Assembly (NCBI RefSeq): GCF_028864145.1
Contig: NZ_JARBHJ010000025.1
Location: 1 to 39,314 of the forward strand
DNA: 39,314 nt
Direction of reading: 5' to 3'
Source: Actinotignum schaalii
GTDB lineage: Bacteria > Actinomycetota > Actinomycetes > Actinomycetales > Actinomycetaceae
Numbering within the stretch: position 1 is the first letter of the stretch; every line of letters begins with the position of its first letter. Shown one piece after another: positions 16,981-25,073 of the stretch. A program made the translations under genes and the position numbers. The notes beneath the pieces are model-generated. The model saw only the letters and a list, made by a program, of their open reading frames with translations, ran no database searches and was not told where the DNA came from.

Positions 16981-19470
16981 ATGGCGGGCGTAGGGATGAA
17001 AGACGTGGCGAGCCGCGCCGGGGTGTCAATCACCACGGTGTCCCACGTGCTCAACGGGACCCGGAGGGTGGCCGAATCCACCCGGATGCGGGTGCTCGAG
17101 GCGGCAGCGGAGCTGGGCTATTCGAGTCCACGTACCGTCCGCTCCCTGCGCGCCGGTGCCTCGCCCGGAATCGCCATTGTGGGAACCCTGCTGGGCAACG
17201 CCGGGGGCACGGCCGTGGCCCTGGAATTGGCCCGCCAGGCCACCGACGCCGGCCTGGTGCCCTTCCTGCTGGATACCGGGGCGAATGTGCATACCGAAGA
17301 AGCGGCGCTCAGCGCCCTTATCGCGCACCGTCTGGACGCGGTTATTATCAGCCCCGTGCCCGGATGGCGCCGGCATTCACTGCCCCGGCTGCGCCGCCAC
17401 GCCATCCCGTTCGCGGTGGTCAACGGGAATGACCCCGCCGTGGTGGCTCCGCAGGTAAGCACGGACTACCAGCAGGGGATCCGCGATATCACCGCACACC
17501 TCCTCGACCACGGGGTTCGCTACCCGGTGCTCTTCTACCCGGACCGGCGCATCGCCAACGGCTCGCAGCATATGCGCGGCTTCGAGGAAGCCCTGGTGGA
17601 ACGGGGCCACCGGGTGACCCGCCACCAGCTGGTGGGCGCCCATTCCTCCCCGCGAGCAGTGCGCCGTCAGATCGCCCAGGTGCTCGACTCCTGCGCCCAT
17701 ATTGACGCCCTGGTACTGGGCAGCTCCGCTATGTGCGTGCCCGCCATGGCGGAGATACGGCGCCGCGGGCTGCTGCCCGGCCGCGATATCCGCCTGGCCG
17801 TTTTTGATGACTCGCATTTGCCTGAAGCCCAATCATTCCTGCGCGCCGTTGACCCGGTAGAAGAGGTTGCCGAGCGCGCCATTACCGAAATAACCCGCCT
17901 GCTCGGTGATTCGGATGCCGCCGCGGAGCGCCACCGTACCCGACTGGTGCCCTGCACCGTCATCACCGGGCCGAGCTGCGGCTGCCCCACGGCGCCGCAG
18001 GAAAGCTCAACGGCGGGAACCGACCAACATCGGCTCTATGCCGCAGCCCACGGGCGCCGTCACGCCGGCTGGGTACCCGACCGTGCCCTCCTCAACGATG
18101 AGGGACACAGTCGCTCCCCGCTGGCCGCCACGCCGCCCCCAACCCCCTCAACAAAGGAGGCAATCATGACACAGCTCGATCACTTCCCCGATCGTTTCTT
18201 CCCCGCCCTGCACGTACGCCCGAACTTCGGGTGGGTCAACGACCCCAACGGTATCCACAAGGTGGGCGATACCTGGCATATGTTCTACCAGTACAACCCC
18301 AAGGCGCCCTGGCATGACCACATCCATTGGGGGCATGCCACCTCTACCGACCTCGTCAATTGGACGGCACAGCCCATAGCGCTCAAGCCGCGTCCCGGCC
18401 AGCCCGATTCAGCCGGCTGCTGGTCCGGCGTGGGCACCGTGCACGAGGGCGTATCCTCGCTGCTCTACACTGCCGTCACCCGCGGGGATGGTCCCTCCGT
18501 GACGGTCCTAGCCGAGGAAAACGCTGACCGGAGCGGCTGGGAGCCCACCGCCGTCGTCGCCACCATGCCGCCCATCGAAAACGTACGCGCCATGCGCGAC
18601 CCCTTCATTTTCCAGGTGGAGGGCACAACCTACGCCATCCACGGTGGCGGCTTTGAGGACGGCACCCCCGTGATCTTCCTCTACGAATGCTCCGATTGGC
18701 GCAACTGGCGCTACCTGGACACCCTCCTGGTGGGCGATGACCCGCTTGCCTCCATCTACGCACCGGCCTCTATCTGGGAATGCCCCCAGCTCATCCAGGT
18801 GGGAGACGCGTGGGTACTTATCGTTTCCCAGTGGGTGGAAGCGGAAACGCTCATGGACCACCTCACCGGGGTGGCCTACCTGGTGGGTGATCTGGATATG
18901 AGTGCCGGATACCCGCGCTTCGTGCCCCGTGCCGGCGGTGAATTCGATGCCGGGCCGGACTTCTACGCGCCGCAGTGCGTGGTGGACGGGGACCGCGTGC
19001 TCGCCTGGGGTTGGACCTGGGAAGGCTCGGACCGTACCGATGCCGATATCGACGCGTCGGGCTATAACGGTGCGCTGACCTACCCGCGCCAGGTGCGTAT
19101 TTCCGACGGTCGCGTGTGGACCCAGCCGTCTCCCGAAATCTTCGCGCTGCGCGAGGGGGAGGGCGAGGCCGTGACCGAACTGCCTGAGCTGCATTCCTTC
19201 TCCCTGGACCTGGCGGGCAGCGGCACCATCTCGCTGCGCGATTCGGGAACGAATGAAGTGCTCTTCACCGCGGCTGTGCACGCGCCGGCCTCGCTATGGA
19301 TGGACGGTTCCCTGGTGGAACTCTTCCAGGAGAACACCGCATCCTTCACCCAGCGCATTTACCCGCGCGGGCAGGTGCGGATGGAGGTGAGCGGCGATCT
19401 CCAGGTCACCTGCTACCCCCTCTCCGCCTTTAACAACGACGGCGCCCGGCTCCCGCGCGCCTTGCGTTAA
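16981..19470 (+). CDS. LacI repressor in frame with GH32 fructofuranosidase (829-residue ORF)
   Basis: One open frame encodes two proteins' worth of sequence. Residues 1 to about 345 are a LacI regulator: HTH GMKDVASRAGVSITTVSHVLN, then a periplasmic-binding-like sugar domain ending near VPCTVITGPSCGCP. Residues of about 346-395 are a low-complexity, Pro/Ala/Ser-rich linker, and residues 396-829 are a complete GH32 enzyme. No stop codon separates them. The linker DNA ends in AAAGGAGG before an in-frame ATG at 18166, so it looks like a former intergenic leader that has become translated. The repressor probably controls the sugar porter and the enzyme. The alternatives are a genuine fusion, a recent loss of the lacI stop codon, or a sequencing error in the linker. 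AAGGAGG precedes the 16981 start. Confidence 0.75.
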   Translation: MAGVGMKDVASRAGVSITTVSHVLNGTRRVAESTRMRVLEAAAELGYSSPRTVRSLRAGASPGIAIVGTLLGNAGGTAVALELARQATDAGLVPFLLDTGANVHTEEAALSALIAHRLDAVIISPVPGWRRHSLPRLRRHAIPFAVVNGNDPAVVAPQVSTDYQQGIRDITAHLLDHGVRYPVLFYPDRRIANGSQHMRGFEEALVERGHRVTRHQLVGAHSSPRAVRRQIAQVLDSCAHIDALVLGSSAMCVPAMAEIRRRGLLPGRDIRLAVFDDSHLPEAQSFLRAVDPVEEVAERAITEITRLLGDSDAAAERHRTRLVPCTVITGPSCGCPTAPQESSTAGTDQHRLYAAAHGRRHAGWVPDRALLNDEGHSRSPLAATPPPTPSTKEAIMTQLDHFPDRFFPALHVRPNFGWVNDPNGIHKVGDTWHMFYQYNPKAPWHDHIHWGHATSTDLVNWTAQPIALKPRPGQPDSAGCWSGVGTVHEGVSSLLYTAVTRGDGPSVTVLAEENADRSGWEPTAVVATMPPIENVRAMRDPFIFQVEGTTYAIHGGGFEDGTPVIFLYECSDWRNWRYLDTLLVGDDPLASIYAPASIWECPQLIQVGDAWVLIVSQWVEAETLMDHLTGVAYLVGDLDMSAGYPRFVPRAGGEFDAGPDFYAPQCVVDGDRVLAWGWTWEGSDRTDADIDASGYNGALTYPRQVRISDGRVWTQPSPEIFALREGEGEAVTELPELHSFSLDLAGSGTISLRDSGTNEVLFTAAVHAPASLWMDGSLVELFQENTASFTQRIYPRGQVRMEVSGDLQVTCYPLSAFNNDGARLPRALR
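18153..18160 (+). promoter_or_regulatory. Internal Shine-Dalgarno sequence for the GH32 enzyme
   Basis: AAAGGAGG lies five bases before the in-frame ATG at 18166. It is the best ribosome binding site in this block and makes independent translation of the enzyme likely, even though the lacI frame reads through. Confidence 0.8.
18166..19470 (+). CDS. Beta-fructofuranosidase / sucrose hydrolase (GH32), internal start
   Basis: Read from the internal ATG, this is a 434-residue cytosolic GH32 enzyme that splits sucrose, sucrose-6-phosphate or short fructans. The three catalytic motifs are intact: nucleophile D26 in WVNDPNG, transition-state stabiliser D145 in MRDPF, and acid/base E205 in WECPQL. 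The C-terminal beta-sandwich ends with the family segment WMDGSLVELFQE. There is no signal peptide, so the substrate must enter the cell, matching the sugar porter upstream. No PTS genes are nearby, which favours free sucrose over the 6-phosphate. It is followed by a strong bidirectional hairpin. Confidence 0.9.
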   Translation: MTQLDHFPDRFFPALHVRPNFGWVNDPNGIHKVGDTWHMFYQYNPKAPWHDHIHWGHATSTDLVNWTAQPIALKPRPGQPDSAGCWSGVGTVHEGVSSLLYTAVTRGDGPSVTVLAEENADRSGWEPTAVVATMPPIENVRAMRDPFIFQVEGTTYAIHGGGFEDGTPVIFLYECSDWRNWRYLDTLLVGDDPLASIYAPASIWECPQLIQVGDAWVLIVSQWVEAETLMDHLTGVAYLVGDLDMSAGYPRFVPRAGGEFDAGPDFYAPQCVVDGDRVLAWGWTWEGSDRTDADIDASGYNGALTYPRQVRISDGRVWTQPSPEIFALREGEGEAVTELPELHSFSLDLAGSGTISLRDSGTNEVLFTAAVHAPASLWMDGSLVELFQENTASFTQRIYPRGQVRMEVSGDLQVTCYPLSAFNNDGARLPRALR

Positions 19471-19512
19471 GGGACGGTGCGGCACCGTGTAAAGCACCAG
19501 CACACAATAAGC

Positions 19513-19546
19513 GAAGCGGGGGATACCCACGGGTATCCGCCGCTTC
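19513..19546. terminator. Bidirectional terminator hairpin
   Basis: Sixteen-base arms (19513-19528 and 19531-19546) pair with a single mismatch around an AC loop. It lies between the convergent GH32 gene and the coiled-coil surface protein gene. The flanks are AAGC and GGCTTGTATT, so the T-run is weak. Confidence 0.8.
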
Positions 19547-19599
19547 GGCTTGTATTCGAGGTATCGCGCTTTCCCGCTAGATACCGGACTGGTGCTTAG

Positions 19600-20739
19600 T
19601 TACGTGCTCGCCGGAGCGCCAGCGCCCCACCTGCGCCGAGGAGCACCGTAGCCGCGCCAATAGCGCTGCCCAGCTCCGCACCGGAGTGGGCTAGCTGCGG
19701 TTTGGCTGCGCTGGCCGTGGGCCGTGCTGTTGCCGGGGATGCGGTGGGAGTCGCGGCGGCCGGAGCGGCCGCGGTGGAGGGAGCTGCCGGGGCGGCGGTG
19801 ACGGCCGGGGGGGGCCGCTGGGCCGGTGGGCGGCGTCGTCGGAACAACTGGCGCGGAAGGCTGTGCCGGTTCAACCGGAGCCGACGGGGCGGGCTGCTCC
19901 GGCTGTGCCGGCAACGTGGGAAGCGGGCGCGCAAGGATCTCGGTGAGTTCCGCGATCTTCTTGTTGAGCGCGGCGGCGCGTTCGCTGAGAGTAGCCACGC
20001 GGGCCTGCGCTGCTTCGAGCGCCTTCGCTTTTTCTGCGACATCAGCGCGGGCCGGAGCGGCTGCCGCCTGAGCATCCTTGATTTGCTGGGCAAGCTCAGC
20101 TTGCATAGCCGGACACTGCCCCTGTGCGCCCCGCAGCTCCTCGATAAGCGGCTGAAGCTCATAAATCTGGGTATTGAGCTGCTGCTGTTGAGTGCGCAGC
20201 TGTTCGAGCTTCTTTTCCAGCGCGTCAATCTGAGCGCTGATATCCGTCACATCTGCCCCGGCCTGCTGCATCTTGCTGCGCTTGACCACCAGCGCGTTTT
20301 TCTCGTCGATGGTGGCGTACTCGGTTTCCTGAACTTCCTTGAGTGTGGTCCGAAGCTGAGCCAGCTTCTTTTCCTGGTTAGCTACGGCGGTGTCAAGCTT
20401 GCCGCATTCGGTTGTCAGTTCTTGCTGCTGGGCCAGAAGTGGTGCGAGGGGCGCCTCCTGGTCCGCCAGGCGCTGCCGGGCGGTGGTCAGGGATTCTTCC
20501 AGCTTCGGAAGCTTGTCCTGCTCCGCAGCGAGATCAGCGGTAACCCGAGCAAGCTCAGCTTCCGCGGCGGCCTTATCTTGTGCAGCCTTGTCCCTATCCG
20601 CCGCAGTTTTCTCCGCATCCACGCGGGAAAGATTGCTCGTAGGTGCCGCTGGTGTGGCCGGGGCAGCGAGCGCCGCGGCGGGAATAAAAATGGCTGTGGC
20701 CGCAGCAGCGGCAACAGCCAGGTAACTCGGGTGCTTCAT
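19600..20739 (-). CDS. Secreted coiled-coil surface protein, frameshifted at a C8 tract
   Basis: The protein begins with a Sec signal peptide (MKHPSYLAVAAAAATAIFIPAAALA), then has a long coiled coil (about residues 35-285) of Glu, Lys, Gln and Ala heptads, then a Pro/Ala-rich wall-spanning region. After the C8 tract the frame runs into an Arg-rich nonsense tail ending at 19600. In the neighbouring frame the Pro/Ala region continues and ends at 19596 with LAHSGAELG, a hydrophobic helix and RRARN, a cell-wall sorting signal of the LAxTG type. Removing one base restores that frame. The ATG at 20739 has AGGAAGG upstream. It could be a phase-variable anchored adhesin or peptidoglycan-associated protein. 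Function is unknown. Confidence 0.7.
   Translation of the reverse strand: MKHPSYLAVAAAAATAIFIPAAALAAPATPAAPTSNLSRVDAEKTAADRDKAAQDKAAAEAELARVTADLAAEQDKLPKLEESLTTARQRLADQEAPLAPLLAQQQELTTECGKLDTAVANQEKKLAQLRTTLKEVQETEYATIDEKNALVVKRSKMQQAGADVTDISAQIDALEKKLEQLRTQQQQLNTQIYELQPLIEELRGAQGQCPAMQAELAQQIKDAQAAAAPARADVAEKAKALEAAQARVATLSERAAALNKKIAELTEILARPLPTLPAQPEQPAPSAPVEPAQPSAPVVPTTPPTGPAAPPGRHRRPGSSLHRGRSGRRDSHRIPGNSTAHGQRSQTAASPLRCGAGQRYWRGYGAPRRRWGAGAPAST
19807..19814 (-). other. Homopolymeric tract (8 C on coding strand) at the frameshift
   Basis: Eight G on the plus strand, C8 in the coding direction, at the exact point where the surface-protein frame is lost. Seven (or ten) C would join the coiled coil to the sorting signal; eight does not. 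This fits a slipped-strand contingency tract or a base-calling error. Confidence 0.75.
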
Positions 20740-20925
20740 CGGGGTACCTTCCTCTTCCTTGGATATATACGGTACGCACCACAAGTTTATAGCGAATTAA
20801 TAAAAGGATATTGAGAAATGTGATGATATAAATATTCAGGAATGTGCGATATTCCCCACGGTGGTGTGTGGGGGTTCAGCGGTGCTGATCGTAAGGGTGA
20901 AGAGGAAGGATCAGTTGATTGAATG

Positions 20926-20964
20926 CAATGGTGCGGGAACTCAGTATGAGTCCCCGCACCATTG
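20926..20964. terminator. Hairpin terminator downstream of pepN
   Basis: Eighteen-base arms (20926-20943 and 20947-20964) with one mismatch and loop GTA, 47 bases beyond the pepN stop. There is no T-run on either side. Confidence 0.65.
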
Positions 20965-21011
20965 TTGTATGAGAGCAGTGGGCCAGCGGTCCGTGTTACC
21001 GGTTAATCCGC

Positions 21012-23564
21012 CTAGTTCCCAGCTTTCCGGTCAGCTTCCTGGTTGCGCACCGCGCGAGCGGTACCATCGACCACTTCGGAGACGATGCGCCGGCAGGCCG
21101 GAGCAGCATCCGTGGTGGCCAGCCATTCCTGACCGAGGGCCAGCAGGTCAACCCCAAGATCGGTACGGCCGGCCAGCTGGGCCGGGTAAGCGTACTCGAG
21201 CATATTCGAGGCGATCTCCACCGAGTTGTTATCCCACATTTCCTTGGCAACCGCGAAGTACTTCTCCGCGTACGCCCGTACGCTTTCCGCGGAGGATCGC
21301 CCGGTGCCCAGGGCGAGGTTGCGCTGGCGGGTATTGGTCTCCGGATGCACAATTTCTTCCCAGACCTTTTCCTTGGCCGCGCTATCAGGCAGCGCACCTT
21401 CGGCCTGGGCCGCGAAAATCTGCCCGAAGGAGGAAGAATCGCGGGCGAATTCGGCATCGATGGCGGCCTGATCGGCCCGCCCATTCGCTGCCAGCGCGAT
21501 GAGGATATTCCAGCGCACTTCCTGGTCGACGTCGTACCCTTCCGGAACGGCCACGCCGTCGCGCCACCCGGCAATAAGAGCGAGCTGCTCGTCACTCACG
21601 GCCCGGCGCATCGCCGCACCCATGAGCTGGAGCTGGCGGTCGGAACCCGGTGCCGCGGTGAGCGCCAGTTCGAAAATACGCTCGGAAACGGCAGCGGCGA
21701 ACTCCGCGCGGGTGGCCGGGTTGGAGTACAGCTCAACCGCGGAATGCAGGGAGCCGAGCACCACGCGCAATACAGTGCCATCGGTTTCGTCCGCCAGCAC
21801 TGCCAAGGCGATATCGGCGTAGGTATGCGCATCGAGCTCGCCGTCGCGCATCATATCCATCGCCGCGAAGACCACCACGGAACGATCCAGGTGGTTATCG
21901 AACTTGTCGAGGTTCTCCAGCGCTACCCGGAAGGAATCAGCATCGAAGCGGATCTTGGCGTAACCCCAATCCTGGCTGTTGAGGAGGATGAGGTCGGGGC
22001 GTTCAGCACCCGCGAAGGAGGCGATCTCGGTGCGTTCACCGGCAATATCCACCCATTCGGACTTCACGCAACGCAGCGCGTCACCGTCCAGGTCATACCC
22101 GGCAATGCGGATACGGTGCGGGCGCAGGGAGGAGTTCGCGTCGTTCGTCTGAACCACGGTGAGGCGGTCGATCACCCCGCTGCTCGATTCGACTTCGGGA
22201 CGCAGGGTGTTAACACCGGATTCTTCCAGCCACACCCGGGTCCATTCCTTGAGGTCACGCCCGGAGGACGCTTCCAGTTCGGTGAGCAGATCGCTGAGCG
22301 TGGCATTGCCCCACTTGTGCTTAGCAATATAGGCACGCACCCCGGCCAGGAATTGTTCTTGACCCACGTAGGCCACCAGCTGCTTGAGCACGGAGGCACC
22401 CTTGCCGTAGGTGATGCCATCAAAATTGACGAGCACATCTTCCAGATCGCGAATATCCGCGGCAATCGGGTGGGTGGAGGGAAGCTGATCCTGCTGGATC
22501 GCCCAGGTCTTTTCAGATGCGAGGAAGGTGGTCCAGGCATCCTTCCAGCGGGTGTTATTGGCAGCGGCCAGGTGGCTCATGAACTCCGCGAAAGATTCGT
22601 TGAGCCACAGGTCATCCCACCACTTCATGGTGACCAGGTCACCGAACCACATATGGGCCTGTTCGTGCAGGATGGTGATGGTACGCCGGTCGATAATCGC
22701 GCCGGTGGGCTTGGTGCGGAACACATAGGTTTCCACGATGGTCACCAGGCCCGGATGCTCCATGGCCCCGGCATTGTATTCGGGGCAGAACACCTGGTCG
22801 TACTTGCGGAACGGGTAGGGATGGCCGTAATTAGCTTCGTAGTAGTCAAATCCCTGGCGGGTGATGGTGAAAATCTCATCCGCATCCAGGTAGGGTGCCA
22901 GCGACTTGCGCGCGTACACACCCAGCGGAATATCGCGCCCGTCGATGGAATGGAAAGGCTCGCCTTCCACACCCTCGTAGGGGCCGGCCACAATCGCCAC
23001 CAGGTAGGTGGATAGGCGCTCGGTGGGGGTGAAGTCCCAGCGGGCCTTGCCTTCGCCCAGGGCCACCGGCTCCGGGGTGGGGGACACGGAGAAGACTTTC
23101 CAGTTCTCCGGCGCGGTCACCGTGAAAGTGAAATTCGCTTTGAGATCAGGCTGCTCGAAATTCGCGAAGACCCGCCGCGCGTCCGCCACCTCAAACTGGG
23201 AGTAGAGGTAGACCTCACCGTCGGCCGGATCCACGTAGCGGTGCAGGCCCTCGCCGGTGCGCGAGTAGTACTGGGTGGATTCCACCCGCACCGTATTCTG
23301 CGCCGCGAGGTTGGGCAGCGGCAGGCGTGAATCCTGGTAGCTGGCCGGGTCGAGCTCCGCACCGTTAAGCACTACGCGCTCCACCGACTTCGCGATGAGG
23401 TCGAGGAACGTATCGGCACCCGGCGTTGCTTCAAAATCAATTTCGGTCACCGCCGCGAAGGTTTCCTCCCCGGTGGTTAGATCAAGTTCAATGCGGTAAT
23501 TCTGCGTCGCTACGATCTGTGCGCGCTCCGCAGCTTCTGCGCGGGTGAGATTAGTCCCGGCCAT
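21012..23564 (-). CDS. pepN: Aminopeptidase N (M1 family zinc metallopeptidase)
   Basis: An 850-residue actinobacterial-type PepN, which removes N-terminal residues from peptides in the cytosol. The zinc site is H300-E301-x2-H304 with E323 in LNES, 19 residues later. The exopeptidase motif reads GAMEH (NAGAMEHPGLV) instead of the classical GAMEN, a variant seen in this family. The C-terminal ERAP1-like helical domain is complete. I start at ATG 23564, with AGGA six bases upstream; a TTG directly before it gives a one-residue longer frame. It ends before a strong hairpin and stands alone, divergent from the Rv2466c-like oxidoreductase gene at 23754. No signal peptide is present. Confidence 0.95.
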   Translation of the reverse strand: MAGTNLTRAEAAERAQIVATQNYRIELDLTTGEETFAAVTEIDFEATPGADTFLDLIAKSVERVVLNGAELDPASYQDSRLPLPNLAAQNTVRVESTQYYSRTGEGLHRYVDPADGEVYLYSQFEVADARRVFANFEQPDLKANFTFTVTAPENWKVFSVSPTPEPVALGEGKARWDFTPTERLSTYLVAIVAGPYEGVEGEPFHSIDGRDIPLGVYARKSLAPYLDADEIFTITRQGFDYYEANYGHPYPFRKYDQVFCPEYNAGAMEHPGLVTIVETYVFRTKPTGAIIDRRTITILHEQAHMWFGDLVTMKWWDDLWLNESFAEFMSHLAAANNTRWKDAWTTFLASEKTWAIQQDQLPSTHPIAADIRDLEDVLVNFDGITYGKGASVLKQLVAYVGQEQFLAGVRAYIAKHKWGNATLSDLLTELEASSGRDLKEWTRVWLEESGVNTLRPEVESSSGVIDRLTVVQTNDANSSLRPHRIRIAGYDLDGDALRCVKSEWVDIAGERTEIASFAGAERPDLILLNSQDWGYAKIRFDADSFRVALENLDKFDNHLDRSVVVFAAMDMMRDGELDAHTYADIALAVLADETDGTVLRVVLGSLHSAVELYSNPATRAEFAAAVSERIFELALTAAPGSDRQLQLMGAAMRRAVSDEQLALIAGWRDGVAVPEGYDVDQEVRWNILIALAANGRADQAAIDAEFARDSSSFGQIFAAQAEGALPDSAAKEKVWEEIVHPETNTRQRNLALGTGRSSAESVRAYAEKYFAVAKEMWDNNSVEIASNMLEYAYPAQLAGRTDLGVDLLALGQEWLATTDAAPACRRIVSEVVDGTARAVRNQEADRKAGN

Positions 23565-23753
23565 CAAGCTTCCTTTCCTTGGCTTTCAGCACAATTTACG
23601 TGAAATCCTACCGGTTCTGGCGCGCCCGTGCCCGCCGTGCCCGCTTTCTGCCGCACTGTTCGCGCGCCGTTCGCGTACCGTTGCCCTGCCGTTTCAGTTT
23701 CGCTCATGGCGCGAGGCGCCCCGCGGCGCCCATTTTCACGCTTGGATAGAACC

Positions 23754-24350
23754 ATGAGTACTCAGGTTGAATTTTGGTTTGATGCAACATGTCCGTGGAC
23801 GTGGATTACTTCTCGCTGGGTCGCGGAGGTCGCCGCTGCCCGTGATTTCACCGTCACCTGGCGTCCTTTCTCCCTCGCCATTCTCAATGAGGGCAAAGAT
23901 ATTTCGGAGGAGTACCGCGCACATGTGGAAGAGGGCCGCGAAACAGCGCTTGTCGCCATGAAAATCGCCCAGCTGGAAGGTAACGAAAAAGTCGGCGAGT
24001 TCTACGCCGCTCTGGGCCAGGCTATTCACGAAGACCGGCGCCCCGTGGGGCGCGAGATTCTTGCCGAGGTGCTCGCTGCTCTCGGTGAAGGTAGCGAGTA
24101 TTTGAACGACGCCGCACATTACGACGCCGCCCTCCGTGAGAGCGTGGCGGCCGGGCTGGCGCTCGTGGGTGATGAGGTCGGCGTGCCCATTATTTCATTT
24201 GACGGCGTGGCCTTCTTCGGCCCTGTCATCTCCCCGGCCCCGCACGGCGAGGCCGCCCTCGCCCTCTGGGACGGCTGCCTCGCCCTAGCTCGCACCCCCG
24301 GTTTCTTCGAGCTCAAGCGCTCGCGCACCACGGGGCCAATTTTTAGCTAG
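23754..24350 (+). CDS. DsbA-fold oxidoreductase, mycothiol-dependent nitroreductase (Rv2466c) family
   Basis: A 198-residue thioredoxin-fold protein that matches Mycobacterium tuberculosis Rv2466c along its length: EFWFDATCPWTWITSRW at residues 6-22, FSLAILNE, and GVAFFGPVISPAPHGE with a final FFELKR. Rv2466c reduces nitro compounds with mycothiol and helps in oxidative stress. Its active site is CPWC; here it is C13-P-W-T16, so the second cysteine is missing and the protein would work by a monothiol mechanism, if active. The start at 23754 is chosen by homology; a longer frame to 23628 encodes only repeat-like DNA. There is no clear ribosome binding site; TTGGAT six bases before the ATG may mark a leaderless start. 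Confidence 0.82.
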   Translation: MSTQVEFWFDATCPWTWITSRWVAEVAAARDFTVTWRPFSLAILNEGKDISEEYRAHVEEGRETALVAMKIAQLEGNEKVGEFYAALGQAIHEDRRPVGREILAEVLAALGEGSEYLNDAAHYDAALRESVAAGLALVGDEVGVPIISFDGVAFFGPVISPAPHGEAALALWDGCLALARTPGFFELKRSRTTGPIFS

Positions 24351-24380
24351 CCGCCGCCAGCGCCGCCCGCGGGTGCACTC

Positions 24381-25073
24381 CTAGATCCACCCGCGGGCCC
24401 GGGCGAGCTGCGCCGCCTCGGTACGGGTGCTCGCCCCCGTTTTCCCGATAGCGGCCGAGAGGTGATTGCGCACCGTCCCCTGCGATAAAAACAGTTGCGC
24501 TGCCATGCTTTTCACGGTCGCACCGCTGAGCGCCAGCCGCAGCACATCTCCTTCGCGTTCGGTGAGCGGATTGGGCCCCATTTGCAAGGCCTGCGCGGCC
24601 AGCTGCGGATCGATAGCGTAGCCGCCGCCGGCAACGGTGCGCAGCGCCGCGGCGAGTTCCTCGGCCGGCGCATCTTTAACAACGAAACCGCGCGCCCCGG
24701 CCGCCATAGCACGCTGCAAATACCCGGCACGCCCAAAGGTTGTCACAATAACGACGCCGCAGCCGGCCCCCGCGTCCTGCAGTGCTTGCGCCGCCGCAAT
24801 TCCATCCACATGCGGCATTTCGATATCGAGGAGCGCAATATCGGCGCAAGTTTCCACCACGGTGGGAACGACGGCGCTGCCATCTTCCAGCTGCGCCACT
24901 ATCTCGATATCCTCTTCCAGGTTGAGGAGCGCCGCCAATGCTTCGCGCACCATTCGCTGATCATCGGCGATCACCACCCGGATGAGGCGGTGGCGCCCCG
25001 TAGTCGTCCCGGTGCTCATTTGCGAGCTGCTGTTGGAGGCCGCACCGTTGCCTAGCTGCGCGGCGTCGTTCAT
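24381..25073 (-). CDS. NarL/LuxR-type response regulator (DesR-like)
   Basis: A 230-residue response regulator. The receiver domain (about residues 30-150) has the acidic pair in VVIADDQ, phospho-acceptor D83 in ALLDIEMPH, and VVKDAPAEEL with the conserved Lys. The C-terminal LuxR HTH is PLTEREGDVLRLALSGATVKSMAAQLFLSQGTVRNHLSAAIGK. The first 30 residues form an unusual Ser/Thr/Gly-rich extension; an internal ATG at residue 19 (MSTGTTTG) may be an alternative start. Its start overlaps the stop of the histidine kinase gene by four bases (ATGA), so the two are coupled. It probably activates the ABC-kinase-regulator operon at the palindrome 28220-28235. Confidence 0.9.
   Translation of the reverse strand: MNDAAQLGNGAASNSSSQMSTGTTTGRHRLIRVVIADDQRMVREALAALLNLEEDIEIVAQLEDGSAVVPTVVETCADIALLDIEMPHVDGIAAAQALQDAGAGCGVVIVTTFGRAGYLQRAMAAGARGFVVKDAPAEELAAALRTVAGGGYAIDPQLAAQALQMGPNPLTEREGDVLRLALSGATVKSMAAQLFLSQGTVRNHLSAAIGKTGASTRTEAAQLARARGWI

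Noticed and set aside
21345-23015. 556-residue plus-strand frame
   Set aside because: It is antisense to pepN, without a ribosome binding site or recognisable domain; long antisense frames are common in GC-rich genes.
23628-23753. N-terminal extension of the Rv2466c-like protein (42 residues)
   Set aside because: The extension translates the GC-rich repeat region and has no homology; the family begins at MSTQVEF, so the start is placed at 23754.
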